A stretch of 64,000 nucleotides of DNA from Pyrus communis (lineage: Eukaryota; Streptophyta; Magnoliopsida; Rosales; Rosaceae). Below the pieces are notes generated by a model. It worked only from the letters and a program-made list of their open reading frames with translations. It did no database searches and was not told the origin of the DNA. Positions 46,223 through 57,524 of the stretch are shown in pieces (position 1 is the first letter of the stretch; every line of letters begins with the position of its first letter). The translations under genes were made by a program, and so were the position numbers. The stretch lies in contig NC_084812.1 of assembly GCF_963583255.1 (NCBI RefSeq), positions 25,191,565 to 25,255,564 on the forward strand. The letters are read 5' to 3'.

Positions 46223-46842
46223 GGGCTTGTTTGGTATTCTACTTGAGTTCAACTTTTTTAACTCAAAAACACTTTTTGAGTTTTAGGCTTTAAATTCTTG
46301 TTTGGTATGACTCTTTTTAAAAATTGGATTCAAAACTAACTTAAAAACGTAGGTTATTTCTTAAAAACACTAAAAGTGAGTTTTTAGAGTTTTCCTGCTC
46401 TTTTCTCAACATCTTTTGCTTCTTCCTAACCCTCTCTTTTTTCTCTCCCAACCCTCTCTTTCTTCTCTCCCCGCGTCACACCTTGCCTTTTCTTTCTCCT
46501 CAGCCTTTGTCTTGTCTCTCTCTCTCTCTCTCATCACTATCTAATTCTTCTCACTCCTCACCTTCTCACCGTAATTTTTTGCTCTCTACCTATCCTCCTC
46601 GTCCTCCCCCTTTCTTTCTCTCTCCTCGCCAACTATTTCCTTTCTTTTCTCTTTCCCAATTCTTTCTCTCCAATTTTTGTTCAAGGAAGTTTGAATTCAA
46701 ACTAAAAAAAATTATTTTTAAAAATTCAACCAAACAGATTTTTGAAAATTTGAGACTTAAAAGAAAACTGTTTTTAAGTGATGTTATTTGAAAATTATTT
46801 TTAGGAACAACCAAAGTTTTTGGGTATGATACCAAACAGGCC
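46223..46842. mobile_element. MITE with TTTGGTAT ends, copy 1
   Basis: The left end GGGCTTGTTTGGTATTCTAC is inverted against the right end TATGATACCAAACAGGCC. The interior has a CT-rich block (46430-46670) between copies of a TTTGAGTTTTAGGCTTTAAA motif and its relatives. A second copy lies at 47204-47803 in the same orientation. The flanks share TGAA, but the duplication is not certain. Confidence 0.68.
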
Positions 46843-46999
46843 TGAAAATTTTCAAATTTTCAAACAGGTTGTCTACTCTCACAAACAGTGTTGTTATCGT
46901 CTGGACCCTTACTCCATGAAAATCTATTTGAAGCTACGATTGTTCGACTTCCTCGATTCGCTGCCATCCTTAGAACCCACGAATCACTTCTAAGCTACT

Positions 47000-47037
<38 letters not shown>

Positions 47038-47203
47038 TCTTAATCAACACAGCAGTTGGTACGGTTTGTCTTAATCATAAGTTATATGGTGTGGAGAATG
47101 TGTTTAGCTCTCATAACCAACACACCAGTTGATACTTATATAGCTTGGTGATATGGTTTGTATGTATTGGTCCAAAAAGTTTCATTGTTTTAGTAAGAAT
47201 TTA
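46843..47203. other. Spacer with a TA microsatellite
   Basis: (TA)n lies at about 47004-47032. No gene. Confidence 0.6.
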
Positions 47204-47414
47204 GGGTCTGTTTGGTACTCTACTTGAATCTAACTTTTTAAATTCAAAAACAATTTTCGAGTTTTAGGCTTTAAAAACTTGTTTGGTAGAACTATTTTAA
47301 AAAACTGAACTCAAGATTATCTAAAAAATATAGTCTATTATCTAAAAACATAAAAAGTGAGTTTTTAAACTTAAAACTCAGTCCTTTCTTTTCTCTCCAT
47401 CCTCCCCTCTCACT

Positions 47415-47455
<41 letters not shown>

Positions 47456-47465
47456 CTTCTTTCTC

Positions 47466-47496
<31 letters not shown>

Positions 47497-47803
47497 ACTT
47501 TTTTCGTCTCTCCTCCAATCCGCTCTCTTTATTCTCTCACTTATCTTCCTCTCTATCTCGTCCGATCCTCTCCCTTCTTTCTCTTTCCTTCAATCATCTC
47601 TTACTTTCTTTCCTCCTCTCTTCTCTTCTCTTTCTCCCTCTCCTACGACTCTCTCTTTTTAGATCTCTTTATCTAGTTTAAGGCGTAAGATTTAAAAATT
47701 TTAAATCGCAAACCAATCAAGTTTTTGAGTTTTAAAGAAAATTGTTTTTAAGAAATGTTTTGAGAAATAATAAAAAATTTCAAATAGAATACCAAACAAG
47801 CCC
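47204..47803. mobile_element. MITE with TTTGGTAC ends, copy 2
   Basis: The left end GGGTCTGTTTGGTACTC pairs with the right end AATACCAAACAAGCCC. The inner block GAGTTTTAGGCTTTAAAAAC is shared with copy 1, and the CT-rich middle (47385-47660) is equivalent. Flanking TTA occurs on both sides. Confidence 0.68.
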
Positions 47804-47879
47804 TTATATTTGCAATGCACACCATGTGTTTGTTGAAAGGCCTTTGTGGAGGTTTTTGTACATGTTGGTTCTCTTTTCA

Positions 47880-48520
47880 TTTAGGTACGGTCAATTAGGT
47901 TCTGTCCATTCGGTACAGTCAATTATGTCCTCTCCATTAGGTACAATTAATTAGGTTCTATCTATTCGATAAGATCAATTAGGTCATCTCTACTCGGTAC
48001 GGTCAATTAGGTTCTCTCCATTCGGTATGGTCACTTAGGTACACTATATAGTTTCGTTACGGTCATTTTCTCTACATACAAAATTATTCTTTTTATTTAT
48101 ATTTGGACTCATTTTTAAATTATTGAATCCAAATCTATAAAAATAAAAAAGAATGCATTTGAGAAAAGCGTAAAGAAAAATGAGATTGAAACATTGCAAA
48201 TTTGCAAGTAGAATAGCATGTGAAGCAGAGGGATGAAAGCTCATTGAAAAATAGTGTATTGTGCCATCTTTTTTTTTTTTTTCTTTTTTTTTGTAATTTT
48301 TGTACGGTCATTTAGGTCTGATCGATTTGGTACTGTCATTTAGATCCGATCAATTTGGTATGGCCATTTAGGTACGTTTTGTAGTTTAGGTCCAATTGGT
48401 TCGGTATAGTCAATTAGGTTGTGAATTTAATTACTTATGTTATGAAGTTTAGGTCTGTTTGATTTGGTACGAACAATTTGGACACACTTTCAATTAATTA
48501 CGTTTATAGTGTAGGTCCGA
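47880..48520 (+). repeat. Degenerate minisatellite (CGGTACGGTCAATTAGGT type)
   Basis: The phrase GGTACGGTCAATTAGGT or a variant recurs at least ten times (about 47884, 47912, 47940, 47968, 47996, 48024, 48302, 48330, 48358, 48400) with a period of about 28-31 bp. The array is interrupted at 48050-48295 by unrelated AT-rich DNA. It lies just upstream of the open frame at 48681. Confidence 0.72.
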
Positions 48521-48680
48521 ATGACTCGGTATGAAAAAGCTATTACCGTTTGTACTAATTATGTTTGAATCCACCTGAGGACTTATTTACTCCATCATGT
48601 TGTAATACCTGATGCATTTTAATCATTTTGTAAACCCTGATGAGTTTCCATCTTGTACGAATCCACAGGTAACATGAATT

Positions 48681-49049
48681 ATGGAACGAAGGAGGAGTGA
48701 ATATTCATTCCTACAATACAGGTCTAACATGGGGACCTTTGCAGAAGCCTACCAAAAATTTCAAAATCATATCAAACCTATCAACCTAGAACTTATGGAG
48801 AGGACACCATTTTGGGGCTTGTTCAGGACATATAGAGAAGGCATTGCGACATGTGATGCATGGAAGAACGACTCCGATGTTATTGATATACTAGAGACAT
48901 ACAATAAGGATCTTAATTGCTTTGATATAGGTGGTAAGTATTTGGCGATAACAGTTGCAGACATTGCTGCCATTTTTGAACTACCTGAAGGAGGCAATGA
49001 TAGCCAATTCCATTTCCCCTACAAACAAATAAAACATCAAAGAAAGTGA
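48681..49049 (+). CDS. Hypothetical protein, likely transposon-derived first exon
   Basis: 122 codons. The composition looks like real coding sequence: FAEAYQKFQNHIKPINLELM, RTPFWGLFRTYREG, SDVIDILETYNKDLNCFDIG, GKYLAITVADIAAIFELPEGG. I recall similar N-terminal segments in plant proteins of mobile-element origin (often joined to Ulp1-like protease parts), but cannot confirm this. A GTGAGT donor occurs at about 49047, so this is probably one exon of a longer gene whose remainder I cannot find. No catalytic motif is seen. Confidence 0.5.
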   Translation: MERRRSEYSFLQYRSNMGTFAEAYQKFQNHIKPINLELMERTPFWGLFRTYREGIATCDAWKNDSDVIDILETYNKDLNCFDIGGKYLAITVADIAAIFELPEGGNDSQFHFPYKQIKHQRK

Positions 49050-50104
49050 GTACAATGAACTAAACAAGTGCACCTAAGAATGAGACAAAATGGTCAAATC
49101 TCTTAAACAAACAATTGAAAGCAAACAAGATGTATGAATGCATAGTTACACAGTTTGTTCACACAAGATACGAATGCATCACCTATCACAATGCCTTCTT
49201 CAGTAAAATTATACTACAGAACTTGGTGCACCAGGGACATACAGGCAAGGAATTGTGCACAGTTTAGTAAAACCGATGTTATGATATACTATAAAATTTG
49301 GTACAAAGTACCATCAAAACTCTCACTAATAAACAGATTAGTAAAACTATGCCACCAAGATGGCATGTCCGGGATCATTTAAAAAGAATTCACGTGAGCA
49401 TTTCATCATACACATTATATGCATTGTGTAATGATCACGTAAACCCAAACACAATTTTGATCAAACGTAAACCATGCTTCAACTATTTGAGAAAAGTTAA
49501 ACTGAAACATTTGAGAGAAATATTCCCTCTTAAAAGTAATGAGTACTTTGAATCACAAATAAAAAAATAACATTTTACAGTTTACAGAATTTACCCCATA
49601 ATGGATGGATTGGTCGGAACTAGTGCTGAAAACCCGAACAAAAAATAGTCTAGTATGCACGAATCACCAGTCAATAACACAACAACTGCTTCACTTTGAT
49701 TTTGGACCCAAGAGTTTATATAAGAAAATTCTGAAACTATAAATTGATAATGAATATAGAAAGGAAGCGTGAACATCGTCATCGGCAGAGAAAAAAGGAA
49801 AAACTTCAATGAGGCTGGAGATGGAGAGCTGAATCGTAACCGAATGCAGAGAGATCGGAGGAACCTATAACTCCAAATCGTTTAAACATTTATCTATACC
49901 TAAGGGCAATACAGGAAAACTAAAAATATAATAAATTTGTAGAAAAATAATTAAATATGACTTGGACTATATAATCTAACGTGGACTATTTTTAGTTTTT
50001 AATCTTCAATACGGTATTATTGAAAAGTTAATCTTATTTAGGAATTAAAATAAAGTTTTCTATTTATTTTTTCATTTTACCACTTTGCCTTCCGATCGTA
50101 CTCC
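49050..50104. other. Intergenic region upstream of dirigent copy 2
   Basis: No gene or repeat stands out. Short open frames here have no motif. Confidence 0.4.
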
Positions 50105-50110
50105 TATAAA
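50105..50110 (+). promoter_or_regulatory. TATA box of the dirigent pseudogene
   Basis: TATAAA in CTCCTATAAAACGAC, about 90 bp before the first dirigent codons, followed by a CA-rich leader as in dirigent gene 1. Confidence 0.55.
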
Positions 50111-50195
50111 ACGACAACAAAGCTCTACTACCATCACTCATACACACACAGAGATAACACCGTAAGAAAGTAGAGAGCAGTAGAGATCTAGTAAT

Positions 50196-50534
50196 TTGTC
50201 TCCATTTCTGTACTTCACTTGTCTTATCACCCTCTGCTCTAGCTTGTTCTACTCCAACGATGGAGTTCAAATTAGGCAATTCATTACAGCCCAGCAACCA
50301 GAAAAAACGAGCCACCTACACTTTTACTTTCATGACATTCTCAGTGGCAAAAACCGTAGTGCTGTTAGAATTATTGGGCCCCCAAACAGTACCATTACCT
50401 CCTTCGGTAATACCATGATGATCGACGATGCACTGACCGAAAAGCAAGATCCCGCCTCCAAGATTGTTGGAAGAGCGCAAGGGCTTTACTCAGTAGCTTC
50501 ACGAGGTGGTGATGAATTTGCATTCCCTATGGTT
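50196..50534 (+). pseudogene. Dirigent gene 2, truncated by a hAT-like insertion
   Basis: The frame from 50196 reads SPFLYFTCLITLCSSLFYSN (signal peptide), HLHFYFHDILSGKN, VRIIGPPNS, FGNTMMIDDALTEK, SKIVGRAQGLYSVAS, and ends DEFAFPMV. It is very close to dirigent gene 1 over ~110 residues. No ATG precedes it in frame; the codon at the expected start region is TTG. At 50535 the dirigent sequence stops and a dispersed hAT-like repeat begins, so the C-terminal 70 residues, including the GRNP and GGTG motifs, are missing. I could not find the lost part downstream. Non-functional. Confidence 0.88.
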
Positions 50535-50817
50535 AGGGATGGACAAATACCCATTGGTTATGGGTAACTGCGGTTATTCGCCCATTTAAATTTGACGGTT
50601 ACGGTTATGGATAACCGTTTAGATAAATAAACGGCTATATGTATAACCATTTACCCGTGAAATTTAAATGGACGGTTATGGGTATTACCCGTAGTTATAA
50701 ATGGGTACCCATTTAACCATTTATTTTAATATATGTAAAACCTAAAAAAAAAAAAAAAAAAAACATTAGTTTCTAACTAGGTTTAGTATCCCGAGATATA
50801 ATTGGTTATAAAGGGTC

Positions 50818-50867
<50 letters not shown>

Positions 50868-51050
50868 TATAATTGGTTGATAGAATTAATGGGCTAATGT
50901 TTAATATATGTGATTGAATGTGCTAAAGCATTAGAGTGTTTAACAGTTTTGTTTTGGAGTTTTTTGGAGTTTTGATCAATTCAAGATAATGATTACCTTG
51001 AGCATTTAGAAACATGTTATTATCAGATTATGCGTACCTATATGTATTAT
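50535..51050 (+). mobile_element. hAT-like element fragment, copy 1
   Basis: It starts AGGGATGGACAAATACCCAT, like the CAGGG(A/G)TGG ends of hAT elements. It matches 55953-56400 over several hundred bases (GGTTTAGTATCCCGAGATAT, GTGATTGAATGTGCTAAAGC, TCAAGATAATGATTACCTTG). An AT microsatellite (50822-50864) interrupts it. No transposase frame and no matching right end are seen. Confidence 0.7.
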
Positions 51051-51059
51051 CAGAGTTGT

Positions 51060-52750
51060 TAGAGATTGAAGTGAAACGGGAGCCATGTATTATTCTGTTT
51101 ATTTTCTTCACTAGTATCAGATAAGAGAAATGAACGTAGAGAGGGACAAATGAGGAAAACATGATTATTACTTTCTGCTTTTCATCTTTTTGTACTACCC
51201 ATACGATACAAGCATACGTCTCTTTTAATGCATGTAAAAAGTTTACACACCAAAACAAAAAAAACCAAACTTCTACTATTTAAGCAATATAATTTTGATT
51301 TCTATTCTTCCACTTTCCACCCTTAGCCATATGTGGTTGTTTTCTTTATGTGGGCATTCACACCAATTTCACAACAGAAATCATTACTTGAGTATTTATA
51401 ATCTCAACAACTACTAATGTTAGTGAGAAACAATTTAAGAATTAATTACAAAAAACAAAAAGACACAACTTTGTATTACTTGTAGGGCAAGTAACCCCAT
51501 TATTTTTCTTAAAAAAGGCACAAGGTATGGAGAAATATCATCACAGTAATTCACAAGCCTATCTTTTCTCTTTATGCAGCTGGACCCCTCTCTCTCTCCC
51601 CCTCAGTTAAATTTAGGCCACAACACATTGTTAAACATTCACCATGAAGCATGAACTGAATGCTTGTTTACTACAAAGGAACTGAGCTAAGGAACTGAAA
51701 GCTTGTTTACTACAAAGTTGTTCACAATATTCATCAAGCAGTCCAAGTAATCTATAAAACATGGTTTCAATTTCAATATTTTTTCACCAATGATTGCATG
51801 AAACATTCACCATGAAGCATGAACTCTAATTTTACGTTTTTTTTTCTTTTCAAATTATAGATTCAGCTTAAATTTATTGTTCTTATAATTGTGGTGAATT
51901 GAATATGCGTGAATAAGAGAAGAAAAAAAATGGGAATTTTCAAACCCTACACGCATGAGAGCTGCAGCTTGAAGCCATGTTGCCCGAGCCACCAAATCGT
52001 TCCTGCTCCAAAACTCTAAAATCCAAAACAAAGCCGTTTTGCATACCTTTGTTACAGACCTGAGCTGCCTACAGTCGACCCGCAACCCAATTGGGCATAT
52101 GCACCAAACCGTCCCACTTGTTTTTTTTTTTCTTTTGGACCTTGTTTTATTTTTGGCTCGCATAAAATAACAAGCCCATGGGTTAGACCTTATTTTTCAC
52201 TTTTCCTTCTTAGCCCAATAATTGGGTATATAATCTGTTAACCCATTTACTTCTCTTTTGTTGCCCAGCAACCCAACAACCACTCTTTTGGGTCTACAAG
52301 CCACGACAACCCCATATTTTGGGTCGTCACTCATTCTTTTCACACACAGGTCCCGAAGCTATTCCTGCTCACTACATATGTATATTGTGTTTGTTTGCAG
52401 GTATCATGAACATAGAGTTCGTACTTAAACTTGAACTTGAAGTTTTGAAAATAAGTGCCATAGAAATTCGAAGTTTCATAAAACAATACACCGTAAAAAT
52501 CCGGAGTTCTTGTAGGTGATTTGTTAGGATTACATGTAGATGATGCTTTTAAAAACAACTGTAAAATTTAGTTTGTGCAAATTACTTTATTGTCCATAAT
52601 TTTATTTTGTGATAGAAGACAAAAATGTTTTTTCACTCTCTTATAGTTGACAAAAAAAGTTTCATTAATATGTGGTTTAAATTAACTTCTTCCTTATAAA
52701 TCTGTTATGTATAAATAAACTAACTTGAAATAGGTCCAATTTTATGGAAA
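51060..52750. other. Intergenic region with dispersed repeat pieces
   Basis: The phrase AAACATTCACCATGAAGCATGAACT occurs twice in part (51631, 51800), and GAACTGA.AGCTTGTTTACTAC-like text is doubled (51660-51715). 52545-52680 matches 34030-34165. The complement of 51940-52120 (with TTTTGGAGCAGGAACG and GGTGGCTCG) faintly resembles 33690-33800. No gene is supported. Confidence 0.5.
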
Positions 52751-52938
52751 GAGATCCTCTCTGGATCCCTTCCACTAAATCCACCCAATCAATCAATCTA
52801 GGCCCTTGAAATTTGATACAATGGCTACAAATAGGGGGCCCCTTTAAAAGTTATAATAACTTTAGCCGTTTAACTAAATTTCAAAGGTCCGAATTAGGTG
52901 ATTTGGTGGATTTGGTGGAAGATATCCGGAAAGGATCC
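52751..52938. mobile_element. Foldback MITE, GGATCC family with TTGAAATTT arms, copy 1
   Basis: GAGATCCTCTCTGGATCC on the left and ATCCGGAAAGGATCC on the right are inverted. The inner arms CCTTGAAATTTGATACAATG and AACTAAATTTCAAAGG also pair. Its organisation matches 55786-55949. Confidence 0.65.
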
Positions 52939-53384
52939 CTTTCCCAATTTCATGGCCTAACAATTAGATTAGTCCAATTTTTAGTTATTTTTTTATTTAG
53001 GTCCATGAATAGGATTCCATGTGTCAGCACTTTTTGTTGTTAGGTTGATACTTTGCATTGTGATTACTATTTTACTCTACTATAGCTATTCAATGGAAAA
53101 AGAAAAAAAAGGAAAATGATATAATCGGTACATTGCGAGCAACTCTTATTGAAGATAATCACTAATAGAATAGCGACTAATTAGGAAAAGAGTCGCTATC
53201 TTCGTAACGATCCCACCCTTTTCAATTTTTTTTTTCAGTTTTTCAGTTTGTTGTTTTTATTTTTTTTTATTTTGTTAATGTTTCTTTTATTTATCTTACC
53301 ATAACAACAAACTATCATATTCTTATTTTTCAAAATATATTTTTTTCCGTGCAAAATATATTATAATTCATTTTTAAACATTTG
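52939..53384. other. AT-rich spacer
   Basis: No gene or clear repeat is seen. Confidence 0.4.
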
Positions 53385-54561
53385 TAAGACCAACTCCAAT
53401 GGTTGGGCTAAAAACCAAATTTTTTAGCCAGGAAAATTTAGCTTTTAGCCCAAAAACAGTTTTTCTGCTCGAACCGTTCTAGGCTAAAATTTTAGCCTGG
53501 AGTTATTAAAGAATAAACTCAGGCTATTTTTTTTTTCTGAAATTAAATTTAAAAAAAATAAATATGTAGACTATCGTGAATTAATTTTATAAACATTTTA
53601 ATCTAAAAATATTTAAATTCCGATAAATATTGAAAAATCACTAAATTTTCCACAAACCAACCCTTCAACTTTCACCAATCCTTTAACCCTGGGCTAACTT
53701 TCAATTCACTAACCGTTCAACACCAAATTTTCTACATCAAAGTGTGGAATGATAAGTACAATAATTATTTAAGGCATCTAGATTAATAGAAACAATAATT
53801 AATAAGACATAAATTTAATAAAGTACATAAACCACATAAACCACATAAACTTAATACAACCAATAATTCATAAACCACATAATTAATAAAATACATAAGC
53901 TTAATACAAACGACAATTAATAAACTTAATTAATACATAGGAGAAAATTGGAAATGGAAAGAAATGGTAGAAAGATAAATTGGAAGAATTGTAGGAGAAA
54001 ATTGAGTTTTGTGTGGATGTTTGAACAAATACATAGGTATTTATAGAGTTTTGTGGTGAATTTTGAGTTAAATAAAATTTTTTTAATTATTTTAGCCGTT
54101 AAATTTAAATTTGAGCCATTAGATCTTTTTCTTTTTTCTTTTTTTTTACCGTTTAATTTGATTATATTCAATCTCAGCCGTTTGATTCAATATATTTTAA
54201 AATAACATATTCTAAAAAAAAAAAATTGAATCTGGACCGTTGGATCAACCAACAGTCCTTAAACCCCAGCCATTGGATGTCAATTATAGCCGTTGGGATG
54301 ATGATGTTGGGCGACAACCAGCTGATTGCGGGGCTCACCCTTGTCGGGAAAGCATTGCAGGCCTAGTGTGTGGGTCGCGTATGCGTGTGGGCGGGCCAAG
54401 AGTGGCCCAAGTTCCAACGAGTCCACTCGCATGAGGGGGGAATTTGGGGGGGTATTTGGCTCAGCTTTGGCATTTGGCTTTTGGCCCAAAGATTTAGCTT
54501 GGGTTGGAGTGGGTTTGAGGGGGAAATTTGGCATTTAGCCCCATTGTTGGAGATGGTCTAA
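53385..54561. mobile_element. PIF/Harbinger-type non-autonomous element
   Basis: The body 53388-54558 (1,171 bp) has ~25-bp inverted ends: GACCAACTCCAATGGTTGGG on the left and CCCATTGTTGGAGATGGTC on the right. TAA flanks both sides (53385-53387, 54559-54561), the PIF/Harbinger target duplication. The interior is AT-rich, with a GC-richer right part where open frames on both strands have no motif. No transposase. Confidence 0.82.
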
Positions 54562-54906
54562 TCAATGATTTAAAACCCAAATTTAAAGATATTTTTCTAT
54601 TTTCTCACTTTAAGAATCAATAAAAATAGTTTCAGGGCCTAATAATCGGTAGGATCAGATCCAAAGGTTTTGCAATATTTTTCTTAACTCTAGCGCAAAA
54701 TATTTCTTAAAGCTAAAAATTTCAATTTTTTTTTTCACAAAAAAAGTGTGTGCTATAAGCCAAAGTTAGAGTCATTCGCACCACATATTTCCTAAAATTA
54801 ATTTAGGACATTTCCAAAATTTCAGACACTTATAAATCTCTTGGGGGGCCTCGCTATTAGTTATATTATTTTTCTATGTTTTTTTTTCAACTCAGGTACC
54901 TTATTA
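54562..54906. other. Spacer
   Basis: AT-rich, with no gene seen. Confidence 0.4.
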
Positions 54907-55170
54907 GTCGGCATAAACCCAAATTTCAACTGATCTTTTACAATCTAAACTACTTACCATATAAGTACTTTTACAGTCTAAACTACATGTCATATAAGTA
55001 CTTGTACAAATTAAACTAACTATCATATTATAATATTAGTCGGCATAAACTTAGATTTCAACTGATCTTTTATAATCTAAACTACCTATTATATAAGTAT
55101 TTTTACAGTCTGAACTACTTGCCATATAAGTATTTGTACAAGATAAACTACCTATTGTATTGTAACTACC
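54907..55170 (+). repeat. Tandem repeat, two 132-bp units
   Basis: Unit 1 (54907-55038) and unit 2 (55039-55170) both begin GTCGGCATAAAC, then ATTTCAACTGATCTTTTA. Inside each unit a ~34-bp motif (ATAAGTA.TTTTACAGTCT.AACTAC) is itself repeated, so the array is two-level. Confidence 0.78.
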
Positions 55171-55785
55171 TATCATGGTGGAATAAGTAATTTTACATGA
55201 TTCTAACAGTAAGATGTAGTCCTCCATCTTGGTAATGTTAAAAGCCCCCGAAGATAACACAATCAATGTCAAAAGCCTCTTGAGCAATTACTTACATAAG
55301 ATAATCAATGTATAATGCTCGAGAATCATGTAACAAATACCAGCAAAAATAAAGCTTACTGTTGTAAACGACTCAACGAAAACATGTAAAATTACTTGTA
55401 GTTCTCATAGCTTCATGCAAATTCAAATTCAAATTTGGATACTAATCTGCAGAAATCACGAGGAAAATTCAAAACAGGAGTCGGATAGAGTTTTTGATGA
55501 AACGTTGAGATTTGATGAGTAACTTTTTTTTTATTTTTTTTTTAAATTTTTTATTTATTTATAATACAACGATATATTTTACACTAAAAAAGATGAGAGT
55601 TTTTTATGAAATGATGAGATTTGATGTGTAACTTAAAGTTACATGTTAATTCTGGAAGAGTCATGATAAAACATTCAACGATAGTCGGTGCAATTTTGTT
55701 TTCAAATTATGGACACTTTGCTCTACTTATTAGACCCTACCTATGACTGTGCAATACATTAGATCCATATCAAAACATGCGGATC
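55171..55785. other. Spacer
   Basis: GATGAAACGTTGAGATTTGATGAGTAACTT and a relative occur twice (about 55496 and 55605), a degenerate local duplication. No gene. Confidence 0.45.
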
Positions 55786-55949
55786 AGGATCCTCTCCTGA
55801 GTAAAGGGTGATGATCTTCCTGACCAAGCCCAACGGGCCGTTGAAATTTTATCCAACGGCTACAAGCAGGGGAACCCTTCTAAAGTTATAATAATTGTAG
55901 CCGTTGGATAAAATTTCAATGGCCCGATGGGTTTGGTGGGAGGATCCTC
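55786..55949. mobile_element. Foldback MITE, GGATCC family with TTGAAATTT arms, copy 2
   Basis: AGGATCCTCTCCTGAG and GGGAGGATCCTCA are inverted ends. The arms GGGCCGTTGAAATTTTATCC and GGATAAAATTTCAATGGCCC pair almost perfectly. The hAT-like repeat begins three bases later. Confidence 0.78.
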
Positions 55950-55952
55950 ACC

Positions 55953-56394
55953 AGGGATGGGCAAATACCCATTGGTTATGGGTAACCACAGTTATCCGCC
56001 CATTTAAAATTGACCATTATGGTTATAGGTAACCATTTAGATAAATAAATGGTTATGGGTATAACCATTTACCCGTGAAATTTAAATGAGCGGTTATAAA
56101 CGGGTACCCATTTAACTGTTTATTTTAATATATGTAAAATTAAAAAAAAAATATTAGTTTCTAACTAGGTTTAGTATCCCGAGATATATTTGGTTGTAAA
56201 TGGCCATATAGATATATATTTATGCCTCACTTGAGAGAAAAATATAGTTGATAGAATGCGCTACTGTTTAACATATGTGATTGAATGTGCTAAAGCATTA
56301 GTGTTCGACAACTTTGTTTTGGAGTCTTTTGGAGTTTTGACCAATTCAAGATAATGATTACCTTGAATATTTAGAAACATGTTATTATTAGATG

Positions 56395-56410
<16 letters not shown>
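55953..56410 (+). mobile_element. hAT-like element fragment, copy 2
   Basis: It starts AGGGATGGGCAAATACCCAT and matches copy 1 at 50535-51050 throughout, in the same orientation 5.4 kb away. The right part fades near the AT microsatellite at 56402. Text resembling the left end (ATGGATAAATGGGTATGCGG) appears again at about 56872, perhaps an inverted or internal piece. Confidence 0.7.
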
Positions 56411-56426
<16 letters not shown>

Positions 56427-56563
56427 ATAATTGGCCTCGAATTTTCAATAAATATTTGACCCCAAAATTAGAAATCGATTAAATGGCTTGGATCGATGAA
56501 CTTATGTTTCTAAATAAAAATCCAAATATTTATGAAATTAGCCTTTTAGCAGACTGATGTGTA

Positions 56564-56629
<66 letters not shown>

Positions 56630-56632
56630 CAA
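56402..56632. repeat. AT and TATG microsatellites
   Basis: (AT)n at about 56402-56424 and about 56571-56604, followed by (GTAT)n to 56628. Confidence 0.85.
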
Positions 56633-56953
56633 GAATATTAATTAATCCACAACCATGCATGATTCTTGTAATAGATTGACTGTCAAATAATTGGGAGACA
56701 TTGCATATATTCATAAATAATATTGCCGTTAATATAAAAATACATGTTAAATGTACTTATAACGCTATTTAATAGTTAGAAAAAAGAAAATTATGAAAAA
56801 AATTCTTTTTAATTTTCAAGTTGTTAAAAAAATAGGTAGACGGGTAAAAAACAAAGTAAATAGGTATGCAGTTATGGATAAATGGGTATGCGGTTATAGA
56901 AAAAAGGGCCTCGTTTGCTTAGCTGTTCATGATCTCTTCTTCTCTTAATAGTT

Positions 56954-57161
56954 AATAGTCTATTCTTCTGTGTCACTTAGTACTACGGTCTAATGATATT
57001 TTTCTTTATTTGTAAGTGAGAGGTCTTAGATTCGATTCTCGCCAAAGACAAATTTGAATCAAATTATTATAGCTAGCCCACTGTGAGGCATAACTCATTC
57101 CCTCACCCCTTAGAGTAGATAATATCATATGTAGTTTATTGAAAATAGTCTATCCTTCCGT
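56954..57161 (+). mobile_element. tRNA-derived SINE with ~18-bp target duplication
   Basis: The body 56972-57143 has a box A-like start (TTAGTACTACGGTCTAATG) and a box B-like block (GGTCTTAGATTCGATTCTCG). The flanks 56954-56971 and 57144-57161 are an 18-bp direct repeat with two mismatches (AATAGTCTAT(T/C)CTTC(T/C)GT). A related minus-strand fragment is at 62930-63020. Confidence 0.82.
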
Positions 57162-57524
57162 ACCAATTTATTTTTCTTAGTAGGCAAAGTCAAGTCGATA
57201 ATAATGGGTTAATAAGGGTTATATTTGAATTCTGGTGGTCGAGGACGAAAGGTTACAATGGGGTCTTTTTGACACACTCATTGTTTCCTCTTAACTTTTT
57301 TGTGTGCATATTTAATAATTGTTTGGGCTCAAACATTGTAGGTTCATTGGAATAAAGATAAGGGTACATGCATAATATGATGAGCAAAATTTAAGAATAA
57401 AAAAGGATAATGCTAGAGAGTCTAAATTTGTTATCTAAGTGATGTGTTATCAATAGTAAGCAAGCACGTTAATTAACATTTAAGTAGTAATTCAATCATC
57501 AACAACCACATAATTTAGTTTACA
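57162..57524. other. Spacer
   Basis: No gene or repeat is recognised. Confidence 0.4.
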
